A stretch of 64,000 nt of DNA. Source: Mactromeris polynyma. Lineage: Eukaryota > Mollusca > Bivalvia > Venerida > Mactridae. Below, piece by piece: positions 35,222 to 46,370 of this stretch (its first letter is position 1; each line of letters begins with the position of its first letter). A model generated the notes under the pieces. It did no database searches and was not told the DNA's origin. It saw only the letters and a list, made by a program, of their open reading frames with translations. A program made the translations under genes and the position numbers. Location of the stretch: contig JASFXZ010000033.1 in NCBI GenBank assembly GCA_032209605.1, positions 2,907,001 through 2,971,000 on the forward strand, read 5' to 3'.

Positions 35222-35743
35222 TGGTGAGAATGACTGAAGAAGAACGCGCCCGAGCCGTCGGAATGATACAAGCTGGACCTCATTTACGACAGGTGGGTTT
35301 TTTTTTTGAAATTTCATAAGAATATTGACATTATTTGTTTGTAGCCATTATATTGGTGGTTATTTCCGTTTTCAACTTATTTCAGGTGGCAAGAATCTTC
35401 AATATAATGACTACAAACAAATAATGCGTGCGCTTGTCAGAATCTGGAATGGTATTCCCCAGGCATTTTTCAGAACACTTGTCACATCAATGCGGCGTCA
35501 TTGTCAAGCATGCATCGATTCCAATGGTGGACATACACGGTATTGATGAGCTGAACTTTGTTTAGAGAACGTCTCTGAAAACTGATCTCTATCTAAGACG
35601 CAGCTGATTCAATAACCATATCAATTGAGCTGGTGTTAAATAAAGGTAAGATAAAACCCTGTTGAAATTTTTATTACGATTCCTTACATACCTCCTAAGT
35701 TATAGCATATTATACACATGCACAGTTTCTTTTTCCGCTAGTA
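35222..35743 (+). pseudogene. Chimeric, internally deleted Tc1-like copy B
   Basis: The 5' part encodes MVRMTEEERARAVGMIQAG and continues into VARIFN only if a 93-bp GT-AG intron (35293-35385) is removed. This end is clearly diverged from copy A. The 3' part from about 35427 gives RALVRIWNGIPQAFFRT and then the native tail MRRHCQACIDSNGGHTRY. From 35571 to the right TIR (35713-35741) it is almost identical to copy A. The catalytic middle is gone. At the joint, 35411-35426 is an exact inverted copy of 35329-35344. A TA follows the right TIR; no matching left TIR was found. Confidence 0.82.
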
Positions 35744-35883
35744 TATATAATGTTATTAAATTGCTAACCTTGATGATTGCGGTACGCACATTATTTTGGA
35801 TACGTTGATGATTTTCTCGGCCAAATAATGATCGAATGGGCAAATGAATTTAGAAAAAAGGGAAATTATCAAACTCAAGATCA

Positions 35884-36040
35884 TATAGTTAGGCATAGTG
35901 GTCGAGGGGTCTGAAGGTCTTACGTTCGAACCCTGAAATTGGCGATTAAGAACCGCAACGCTATATCCCTAAAATTGGCGTAAGCACTGGTTAGTAACCT
36001 AGGTAGCAGGGAACAAAAATGAATAATATTAGTTGTACAT
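35884..36040 (+). repeat. tRNA-derived SINE fragment
   Basis: An A-box-like AGGCATAGTGG and a B box (ACGTTCGAACCC) are spaced as in a tRNA. AGCACTGGTTAGTAACC in the body is shared with the next SINE. Confidence 0.65.
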
Positions 36041-36429
36041 GTAGTTACATAATGCGTTAAATGTAAGATCAGATATTAACTGTAAACTATTATTAGAATC
36101 GTAAAGGGGCATTAAATAATTATCTAACAATTTAGAAAAGGAGTTAGCGTGTTTTCAAAGTCAATAAGCTTGTAACTGAGGAATAAAAAGCAACCATGAT
36201 GGTTTTGATATCAAACTTTAAATTAAAAAATAACCATCTTAATATAATCATTTATCGATACTTCTGTTTTCAGAATTTCAGTTTCTGGATTTGAAGCCAT
36301 TGAATCAAGCTACATATTCAAATAAGTACGTCAAATTTCAAGCTTGGTAAACAACATAGTTTTGTAATAACCATTTTTACATTTATATCCGTAATTACAT
36401 GACGTAAAAAGCAGCATGTCAGTCACTTA

Positions 36430-36640
36430 CAAGGCGGGCGAAGTGGTTGAGGGGTAGTGAACCCAACTCCTTAAGGTCGTTAGTTCAAGACACGTGTTGA
36501 GCTCGGCCTGATCAAGTACTTCACAATCCCTGTATTTGCGAAGTACTGGTTAGTAACCAAGGAAGCAGTCATCGATTGAAATTAGTATAGTTAGCAAAAA
36601 CTTGTTTCACAATCAATGTTAAATAAATTAGTTCCACCTT
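36430..36640 (+). repeat. tRNA-derived SINE
   Basis: The head GGGCGAAGTGGTTGAGGGGT has a B-box-like GTTAGTTCAAGAC. The body contains ACTGGTTAGTAACCAAGG. The end AAAACTTGTTTCACAATCAA and TAAATAAATTA matches the SINE at 21955-22203. Confidence 0.7.
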
Positions 36641-36688
36641 TTTATGCCTGCCACGAACAGTCGATTTTTAATATGAAATGACACTGAC

Positions 36689-36871
36689 CTTTTCAGGGTG
36701 TTGTTTCATTTCATGATTTATACTTAGAATGCTTGATATAGAGAACGTCAATGGAACATTTACAACAGCCCTGTCTTCTCTGTCGTCCTCTACATCTTCT
36801 GTCGTAACTTCAAGTATATCCTCTTCATAAATGCAGTTTTCAGATTCAGTTCTTAGTTCCAATTCAATCAT
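36689..36871 (-). CDS. Candidate first coding exon with an eh1-like motif
   Basis: On the minus strand an ATG at 36871 opens a 61-codon acidic reading (ESENCIYEEDILEV, EDVEDDRED) followed by PLTFSISSILSIN. It ends at AAG|GTCAGT, a plausible phase-0 donor. FSIxxIL is the engrailed-homology-1 (eh1) form that recruits Groucho/TLE corepressors and is often near the N-terminus of homeodomain and T-box proteins. No DNA-binding exon was found on the minus strand elsewhere in this window, so the gene is either incomplete here or something else. Codon use and acidity favour a real exon, but this rests on motif reading. Confidence 0.4.
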
Positions 36872-36915
36872 CTTCTCCTTTTTAATTATTAATTAGTAAA
36901 TTCCCATTAGTTTCT

Positions 36916-36929
36916 GTTTCCAAGGTAAC
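36916..36929. promoter_or_regulatory. X-box-like (RFX) site upstream of the candidate exon
   Basis: GTTTCCAAGGTAAC, 45 bp upstream of the ATG at 36871, resembles the RFX X-box (GTTGCCATGGCAAC) in its inverted half-sites. Confidence 0.35.
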
Positions 36930-37864
36930 GAGTGCAATTTTGTCTAGATTCCGCTATTGTTGGTATGTTTTAAACAAAGTTAACACTTTTATTCTTGTTA
37001 CCGATTATATCAACTAACATGTCAGTAATGTCGCCTAGTGACACATAACGAATAACTTTGTTGAATATCTGATTATGAAAAAGGTGCTTTGATCAAATGG
37101 AATGCTGATTTAGTTTATATAGGCGTTAGAAAGCCACGAGAAATCTTACAAGACGTTTTAAGTAACACATAATTGATCAAAAGCATGATGGGACAGCATC
37201 CTTCCTGATGGAAAGAGAGACAACCACGAAGACACTAGTTGATTTGATTTATTTAAAAATGTTTTCCCATAGATTGTTCTGTACTTTAATCTTTATATAA
37301 GTATCATAATGAAGGAAACTTGAGAAAATTAAAGAATTTGTAAGATTTCAGCGGTATTGTCAGGATTTCGCTCATTGTATGATTTAAGATTGTTTTTAAC
37401 AAGACAATTATCTGGCAATGTCATCCGTGAAATTATACTCTTATTAGCAATACTGAAGATATTTAATTTCCTTTATAAGTTAACATATGGTTTGTTTAAT
37501 ATCCTGAGTGTTTTTTTTCTATTTTCTGTCGGATATTAATTCCTGTTTTTTTTCATAATCATTGAATCCTGTTTTAAGAGGCAGCTTTGTTCGTGTCGTA
37601 TATTGAACGGGTTAAAAAATTGTCAATTGATCACGATTTTTGACAATGGAATAGTAGTTGTTTAAGACATGTATAATACTGTATAATTCGCTCTATCAAG
37701 TAAATGTAAATGTCCATGAGTTCTGATAGTTCCATAACCTGAAATTAGTAAGGAAAGAAGCAAACAACATTTCCATGATTGGGCTATTTGTGCGTAAACA
37801 AATGCGTCTGGTTTACATGTTATATGTATATTGTATCGATTCATGGCGCAGTAAAGTAATGTTG

Positions 37865-39110
37865 ATTTGTCAAAAAAGTGGTTGAACAGTCAACATAGCG
37901 GTTGAACTGTCAATATGGTGGTGGGTCTGTCAATGTAGTAGGTGGAACGAACTATCAACATAATAATGGAACTGTCAACCCAATGATGGAACTGCCAATG
38001 TAGCGGTGGTCCTGTCAACATAATAATGAAAATGTCGACGTACTGGTGGAACTGTCAATGTAGCGGTGGAACTGTCAACATAATAATGAAAATGTCGACG
38101 TAGTGATGAAACTGTCAATGCAGCGGTGGAACTGTTAATGTAGCGGTGGAACTGTCAACATAATAATGAAAATGTCGACTTAGTGATGGAAATGTCAATG
38201 TAGCGTCGGAACTTTTAATGTAGCGGTGGAACTGTCAACATAATAATGAATATGTCGACGTATAGATGGAACTGTCAATGTAGCGGTAAAACTGTCAACA
38301 TAATAATAAAACTGTCGACGTAGTGATGAAACTGTCAATGTAGCGGTAGAGCTGTCAACATAATAATGAAAATGTCGACGTAGTGGTTGAACTGTCAATT
38401 TAGCGGTGGAACTTTCAACATAATACTGAAATTGTCGACGTAGTGATGGAACTGTCAATGTAGTGGTAGAACTGTCAACATAATAATGAAAATGTCGACG
38501 TAGTGATGGAACTGTCAATGTAGTGGTAGAACTGTCAACATAATAATGAAAATATCGACGTAGTGATGGAACTGTAAATGTAGCGGTAGAGCTGTCAACA
38601 TAATAATGAAAATGTCGACGTAGTGATGGAACTGTCAATGTAGTGGTAGAACTGTCAACATAATAATGAAAATGTCGACGTATAGCTGGAACTGTCAATG
38701 TAGTGGTAGGACTGTCAACATAATAATGAAAATAACGACGTAGTGATGGAACTGTCATTGTAGTGGTAGAACTGTCAACATAATAATGAAAATATCGACG
38801 TAGTGATGGAACTATCAATGTAGTGGTAGGACTGTCAACATAATAATGAAAATATCGACGTAAAGTTGAACTGTCAATGTAGCGGAGGAACTGTCATCAT
38901 TATAATGAAAATGCCGACGTAGAGGTGGAATTGTCAACGTAGCGGTGGAACTGTCAATATAGCGGTGGAACTGTCAATACAATGTTGGAACTGTCAACGT
39001 AGATGTGGAAATGTCAACGGATTTGTGGATCTGTAGAGTAGTGGCGGAGCTGTCATTTAGTGTTGGTGCTGTCGAGTAGTGTTGGATCCGTCAACGTAGT
39101 TGTGGTAAAG
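37865..39110 (+). repeat. 20-bp minisatellite with 60-bp higher-order unit
   Basis: The edges show simple 20-mers such as GCGGTGGAACTGTCAATGTA. From about 38000 to 38860 the order is A-B-C: GTGATGGAACTGTCAATGTA, GTGGTAGAACTGTCAACATA, ATAATGAAAATGTCGACGTA, with a 60-bp period. The 207-codon open frame on the minus strand is a product of the repeat length. Confidence 0.93.
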
Positions 39111-41147
39111 TACCTGTCAAGTAATTGAGTAACAGAATGCACTACTTATTATATCTTCACTTATTATTAGCTAAGGCGTTTTCTAGTTTCAATTGTGAAG
39201 TCTGTTTTCAAACTAATTCTCATTATGACGTTTAAGTCTGAAAACGGTTCCTCGCATGCTACTGTACTTCCGTTTTAACGAAGAGATTGCCATTTTGTTG
39301 TCAACAGACACGTTTCTAGCGAACAATTTGGCACTTTTGAAGTTGTTTCCGATAATTGATAAATGTCACATTACAAATTGAAACCCAAAACTGTCTCTCT
39401 AATTTACTGACAGTAGTAAACAAACACTTAGCACATGATTATAATTCGCAATTCAAGATGAATCACTGAAACTGTCGAGAAAGACATGTGAAAAATATCT
39501 TTGAATATGGTCAATATAAAGACAAATAGCGAGAAATATTCGGGTACATTGATGATATACCACCCAAGCTATTGCATGCAATGTCATGCAGGACATTCAG
39601 AAGGAAGGCCAGTAACTGAACAATAAATGAATTGACTCGCTATTTCGATTATTTCCCTTTAGTAAGAACATAATATTGTAATGTGTTCCGCGAGTGATGG
39701 ACAAGCAGAAGGAAGACTGTCTTAATGTGTAACCATAATGATTATACTTCACGCCATTTAAAACACGCGTATTTTAAATACGCTTCATTTTGTGCTTGGT
39801 GATAAAAGCGTCTTATAGTTACCAGTGAGTAAATAAGTTTATTTTCTTATGATATCATTATACTGATACGCAAAAGCATTTTTTATAATATTGTAAATTT
39901 GTATATCAATGTAATTTATAATTCATTGTCTTCAATATGAAATAAATGATATAACCATGACGCTCGTACATACCAAGTGTAACACAATGGCTTCACTCTC
40001 ACTGACAAGTGATGTGTATTCAAGGGTCGTTATGCCGAAAAAGGTTCTACCGTTTTAAGATGAACGTTGACTTGCTGCTTTCTACAGTACATGTTTCCAC
40101 CCACCATTCAAATGTGTGTCTTGTGTCCCTTATCAGGGGTTCCACTAGGGAGTCTATCTCAAGGGTCATTTTGATAATATTTTAGCGGATTTTAGCATTT
40201 TTAGCCAAATTATCTATAATGTAGAGAAATATTAATCGTCAGCCAGAATCCTTGGGTTCAAATTGTGGCTTATTGAAAATTCGTGGAGTCAAAATGTCTT
40301 CTCGAAGGTCAAATAGAGCCCCTTAATTTACATTGGTAACACTCGTCTTTTTGAGCTTTGTGTGTGGCTGTGCACATTGCATGTGGCGTTTCCAGATTGA
40401 CTTCTTTCTATTTATTTGCATATATTGCCAGTAGGCCTTATGCTGTTAGTTATATTATTATATTGGTTATAAACCTTAACTCATAACTGAGTGTGAGTGA
40501 TATTAATTCACACATAGAAAATTATATAGTCATAAAGTGCACCATACACTCGTGTCTGTACGAGAGGGATTTGCGAAAACAAGCGCATAATTCACGCGGT
40601 ACCTTGCGAGTTTTTTTCGATCACCGAATATTTATCAATCGGTACAATGATATTGTCCGCGAGGTACTGCGAGCTACATATTTGAGGTAGCGCATGCCTT
40701 AAACTCGTGACAATGTCACGGGGGCATATGAAGCACATTTAGCTATTTATACGTGTTTTATGACACCAGTGTCACATTCAGCAAGTGGTAAATTAAGACT
40801 GTCATAATTAAACAGGAATAAATACACGGAAACACGAAACAGAATGGAAATGTTCTCGTATAAACACGACTAATGAATATGTAATGCATACGGAATCAAA
40901 TTTTGAATATTTTAGGTGTAAAGCATTTTTTCTGATTGAACTTTATTCTGTATTAATTCTTCGACATATTAGCATTTTCTCACTGTTTTGCCGAATTAGT
41001 TTTACATTTCGTATTTTGATGTTAATACGTCTGGTCGTTTAGTTCGTCATTTATGTTAAAGCATTTTTAAATCAAACAAAAAACGGAGATCTCCTTGAAC
41101 CTGTGGTTAAAAGAGTTGACTTCGGATCGATTATCCCTAGACACTAC
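39111..41147. other. Unannotated stretch
   Basis: No supportable gene. A short palindrome GCGTATTTTAAATACGC lies at 39767-39783. A direct pair of GCGGTACCTTGCGAG-like strings lies near 40600 and 40665. Confidence 0.4.
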
Positions 41148-41320
41148 TGGTCCTCCGTCCGAGCAGTCTAGGAGAAGCGTGTGGTCAGTCTGGTCCTCCG
41201 TCCGAGCAGTCTAGGAGAAGCGTGTGGTCAGTCTGGTCCTCCGTCCGAGTAGTCTAGGAGAAGCGTGTGGTCAGTCTGGTCCTCCGTCCGAGCAGTCTAG
41301 GAGAAGCGTGTGGTCAGTCT
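41148..41320 (+). repeat. 43-bp tandem repeat, 4 units
   Basis: The unit begins CTGGTCCTCCGTCCGAG and ends GCGTGTGGTCAGT. Only one base change is seen between units (GAGCAG versus GAGTAG). Confidence 0.95.
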
Positions 41321-41774
41321 GATTATCACATAAAAAAGGAAGGACGACCACAGTAACACTGCATCATTGGTCACTGTGTCCGAAAATATGGTGTGGAAGT
41401 TAAAAGCAAACAACTGTTCATTTCACACTTTCTCCCTAATGCCTGATTGTTCTTTTCATTGGTATTACTTCATTCTTGTCCATACCTCAATCCAATCGTT
41501 TTGAGTTCCAAACTTCATACTGGGTTGTACAATATGTTCTGCTTGTAGAGATTTCCATCAACAATATACAGTATACAACAACACAATTGTAGCGTGTGTG
41601 TAAGTGAATACCCTGTGCAGGGTAACTACTTTCATAGACAGGTAACATTAATGAAATAGGAACCCTTTCTAGATCGTAGATACTCGACATCATGAATATA
41701 CTAACTTTAATGTACAGATAATAGGTTGTGACTTTGAAAGGCCAGTGGAGGAACTTCATTTTTTCTGTCATAAG

Positions 41775-42375
41775 AAGTTAAAATCGTGAATTTGTGATGT
41801 TAAAATCGTGAATTTGTGATGTTAAAATCGTGAATTTGTGATGTTAAAATCGTGAATTTGTGATGTTAAAAACGTTAATTTGTGATGTTAAAATCGTGAA
41901 TTTGTGATGTTAAAAACGTTAATTTGTGATGTTAAAATCGTGAATTTGTGATGTTAAAAACGTTAATTTGTGATGTTAAAAACGTTAATTTGTGATGTTA
42001 AAATCGTGAATTTGTGATGTTAAAAACGTTAATTTGTGATGTTAAAAACGTTAATTTTTGATGTTAAAAACGTTAATTTGTGATGTTAAAAACGTTAATT
42101 TGTGATGTTAAAAACGTTAATTTGTGATGTTAAAATCGTTAATTTGTGATGTTAAAAACGTTAATTTGTGATGTTAAAAACGTTAATTTGTGATGTTAAA
42201 ATCGTGAATTTGTGATGTTAAAAACGTTAATTTGTGATGTTAAAATCGTTAATTTGTGATGTTAAAATCGTTAATTTGTGATGTTAAAATCGTTAATTTG
42301 TGATGTTAAAAACGTTAATTTGTGATGTTAAAAACGTGAATTTGTGATGTTGAACTTGTGAATTTGTGATGTTTA
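41775..42375 (+). repeat. 22-bp tandem repeat, about 27 units
   Basis: Units are mixtures of GTTAAAATCGTGAATTTGTG (plus AT) and the variant with AACGTTAA in the middle. The first units are all of the first type; the two types interleave afterwards. Confidence 0.96.
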
Positions 42376-42526
42376 AATCGTGATCTGGCGATTTAAACAT
42401 TTCGAATTCAATATTTTCTAGGATAGAAATAACGAAGTGTGAATGTCACCACCAGTCTTTCGTATGTAACTGCAACAATGCCTGATTCACTCGCTTTCAA
42501 TAGTGCGTGTAAATAGTATTAATTGA

Positions 42527-42540
42527 GTTACCATGGTAAC
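42527..42540. promoter_or_regulatory. Perfect palindromic X-box
   Basis: GTTACCATGGTAAC is a symmetric match to the RFX-family X-box. No gene was recognised on either side, so its role is open. Confidence 0.4.
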
Positions 42541-43177
42541 ACAAGCCAAACATGCTATTTCCCGCTATTATTAACTAATTATCTCAGAAAATAATAAAAA
42601 AATATATATTTTTTCTGTGAAATGTATGCGTTTCTTATCTGTGGATTGAAAATCTATCAATTTAGCTTCCTACAAATACATGCTCATGTTCTCGTATCAG
42701 ATTGACAGTGGATTGGTAAGTTCTGCCTTAATGCAAATTTAAGCGATAATAAATCTTCTAAGACTCGGCATTCCCCACCTACGTAATCTGAACAAAAGAA
42801 GCAAGTCAATGTAAATATTTTAGAGTCATGATCAGAGGACCCTGTCTTAACTAGTCTGACGTACAGTCACACTTACGAAGTCTTCAAACATTTCTTTCGA
42901 TATTTTAAAAATGTCGATTTTACATTTTCATTTATTTAGTAAACACCTGGAATGTTTTGTCGTGAAAAACATATTCAGGTCTCAACGATATATAATTATG
43001 TCATCGTATGTCTTATTCAATTTACGACCTCATTCTATTTTTAAAACAATAATTACGCATTAAAGTTTTGTATTTTTAATTAAATAAGCTAGTGCTATTT
43101 ATTTGACCGTGAAAAATGGGGGGTTGACTTTTCATTCGAAAATGAATACAAAATCGGCCGAAAAGTAAATGCTCATG

Positions 43178-46100
43178 TCTGATACGTCGCGATAACCACC
43201 ATCCCTCCTCGTTCTGTTTGATACGTCGCGATAACCACCATCCCTCCTCGTTCTGTTTGATACGTCGCGATAACCACCATCCCTCCTCGTTCTGTCTGAT
43301 ACGTCGCGATAACCACCATCCCTCCTCGTTATGTCTGATACGTCGCGATAACCACCGTCCCTCCTAGTTCTGTCTGATACGTCGCGATAACCACCATCCC
43401 TCCTCGTTATGTCTGATACGTCGCGATAACCACCATCCCTCCTCGTTCTGTCTGATACGTCGCGATAACCACCATCCCTCCTCGTTCTGTCTGATACGTC
43501 GCGATAACCACCATCCCTCCTAGTTCTGTCTGATACGTCGCGATAACCACCATCCCTTCTCGTTCTGTCTGATACGTCGCGATAACCACCATCCCTCCTA
43601 GTTCTGTCTGATACGTCGCGATAACCACCATCCCTCCTAGTTCTGTCTGATACGTCGCGATAACCACCATCCCTCCTCGTTCTGTCTGATACGTCGCGAT
43701 AACCACCATCCCTCCTAGTTCTGTCTGATACGTCGCGATAACCACCGTCCCTCCTCGTTCTGTCTGATACGTCGCGATAACCACCATCCCTCCTCGTTCT
43801 GTCTGATACGTCGCGATAACCACCATCCCTTCTCGTTCTGTCTGATACGTCGCGATAACCACTATCCCTCCTCGTTCTGTCTGATACGTCGCGATAACCA
43901 CCATCCCTCCTCGTTCTGTCTGATACGTCGCGATAACCACCATCCCTTCTCGTTCTGTCTGATACGTCGCGATAGCCACCATCCCTTCTCGTTCTGTCTG
44001 ATACGTCGCGATAGCCACCATCCCTCCTCGTTCTGTCTGATACGTCGCGATAGCCACCATCCCTTCTCGTTCTGTCTGATACGTCGCGATAGCCACCATC
44101 CCTTCTCGTTTTGTCTGATACGTCGCGATAACCACCATCCCTCCTCGTTCTTTCTGATACGTCGCGATAACCACTATCCCTCCTCGTTCTGTCTGATACG
44201 TCGCGATAACCACCATCCCTCTTTCTGTCTGATACGTCGCGATAACCACTATCCCTCATCGTTCTGTCTGATACGTCGCGATAACCACTATCCCTCATCG
44301 TTCTGTCTGATACGTCGCGATAACCACCATCCCTCATCGTTCTGTCTGATACGTCGCGATAACCACCATCCCTCATCGTTCTGTCTGATACGTCGCGATA
44401 ACCACCACCCCTCATAGTTCTGTCTGATACGTCGCGATAATCACCACCCCTCATCGTTCTGTCTGATACGTCGCGATAACCACTATCCCTCCTCGTTCTG
44501 TCTGATACGTCGCGATAACCACCATCCCTCCTCGTTCTGTCTGATACGTCGCGATAACCACTATCCCTCCTCGTTCTGTCTGATACGTCGCGATAACCAC
44601 CATCCCTCCTCGTTCTGTCTGATACGTCGCGATAACCACCATCCCTCCTCGTTCTGTCTGATACGTCGCGATAACCACTATCCCTCCTCGTTCTGTCTGA
44701 TACGTCGCGATAACCACCATCCCTCCTCGTTCTGTCTGATACGTCGCGATAACCACCATCCCTCCTCGTTCTGTCTGATACGTCGAGATAACCACTATCC
44801 CTCCTCGTTCTGTCTGATACGTCGCGATAACCACCATCCCTCCTCGTTCTGTCTGATACTTCGTGTAACCACCATCCCTCCTCGTTCTGTCTGATACGTC
44901 GAGATAACCACTATCCCTCCTCGTTCTGTCTGATACGTCGCGATAACCACCATCCCTCCTCGTTCTGTCTGATACGTCGAGATAACCACCATCCCTTCTC
45001 GTTCTGTCTGATACGTCGCGATAACCACCACCCCTCCTCGTTCTGTCTGATACGTCGCGATAGCCACCATCCCTTCTCGTTCTGTCTGATACGTCGCGAT
45101 AACCACCATCCCTTCTCGTTCTGTCTGATACGTCGCGATAGCCACCATCCCTTCTCGTTCTGTCTGATACGTCGAGATAACCACCATCCCTCCTCGTTCT
45201 GTCTGATACGTCGCGATAACCACCATCCCTCCTCGTTCTGTCTGATACGTCGCGATAACCACCATCCCTTCTCGTTCTGTCTGATACGTCGCGATAGCCA
45301 CCATCCCTTCTCGTTCTGTCTGATACGTCGAGATAACCACCATCCCTCCTCGTTCTGTCTGATACGTCGCGATAACCACCATCCCTCCTCGTTCTGTCTG
45401 ATACGTCGCGATAACCACTATCCCTCCTCGTTCTGTCTGATACGTCGCGATAACCACCATCCCTCCTCGTTCTGTCTGATACGTCGCGATAACCACCATC
45501 CCTTCTCGTTCTGTCTGATACGTCGCGATAACCACCATCCCTTCTCGTTCTGTCTGATACGTCGCGATAACCACCATCCCTTCTCGTTCTGTCTGATACG
45601 TCGCGATAGCCACCATCCCTTCTCGTTCTGTCTGATACGTCGCGATAGCCACCATCCCTTCTCGTTCTGTCTGATACGTCGCGATAACCACCATCCCTTC
45701 TCGTTCTGTCTGATACGTCGCGATAACCACCATCCCTCCTCGTTCTGTCTGATACGTCGCGATAGCCACCATCCCTTCTCGTTCTGTCTGATACGTCGCG
45801 ATAGCCACCATCCCTTCTCGTTCTGTCTGATACGTCGCGATAACCACCATCCCTTCTCGTTCTGTCTGATACGTCGCGATAACCACCATCCCTTCTCGTT
45901 CTGTCTGATACGTCGCGATAGCCACCATCCCTTCTCGTTCTGTCTGATACGTCGCGATAGCCACCATCCCTTCTCGTTCTGTCTGATACGTCGCGATAAC
46001 CACCATCCCTTCTCGTTCTTTCTGATACGTCGCGATAACCACCATCCCTCCTCGTTCTGTCTGATACGTCGCGATAACCACCATCCCTCCTCGTTCTGTC

Positions 46101-46370
46101 TGATACGTCGAGATAACCACCATCCCTCCTCGTTCTGTCTGATACGTCGCGATAACCACCATCCCTCCTCGTTCTGTCTGATACGTCGCGATAACCACTA
46201 TCCCTCATCGTTCTGTCTGATACGTCGCGATAACCACCATCCCTCCTCGTTCTGTCTGATACGTCGCGATAACCACTATCCCTCCTCGTTCTGTCTGATA
46301 CGTCGCGATAACCACTATCCCTCCTCGTTCTGTCTGACACGTCGAGATAACCACTATCCCTCCTAGTTTA
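43178..46370 (-). repeat. 39-bp tandem array, about 82 units, open in all three minus frames
   Basis: The unit GATACGTCGCGATAACCACC plus ATCCCTCCTCGTTCTGTCT repeats over 3.2 kb. On the minus strand one frame reads DRTRRDGGYRDVS, another TERGGMVVIATYQ and the third RQNEEGWWLSRRI, none with a stop in the common unit. One unit near 44855 is a base short and shifts the frame; one near 44214 has lost three bases. No start context, signal peptide or flanking exon was found, so a satellite is the default call. Confidence 0.93.

Noticed and set aside
38195..38818. 207-codon frame on the minus strand
   Set aside because: It follows the 60-bp satellite period and has no non-repeat content.
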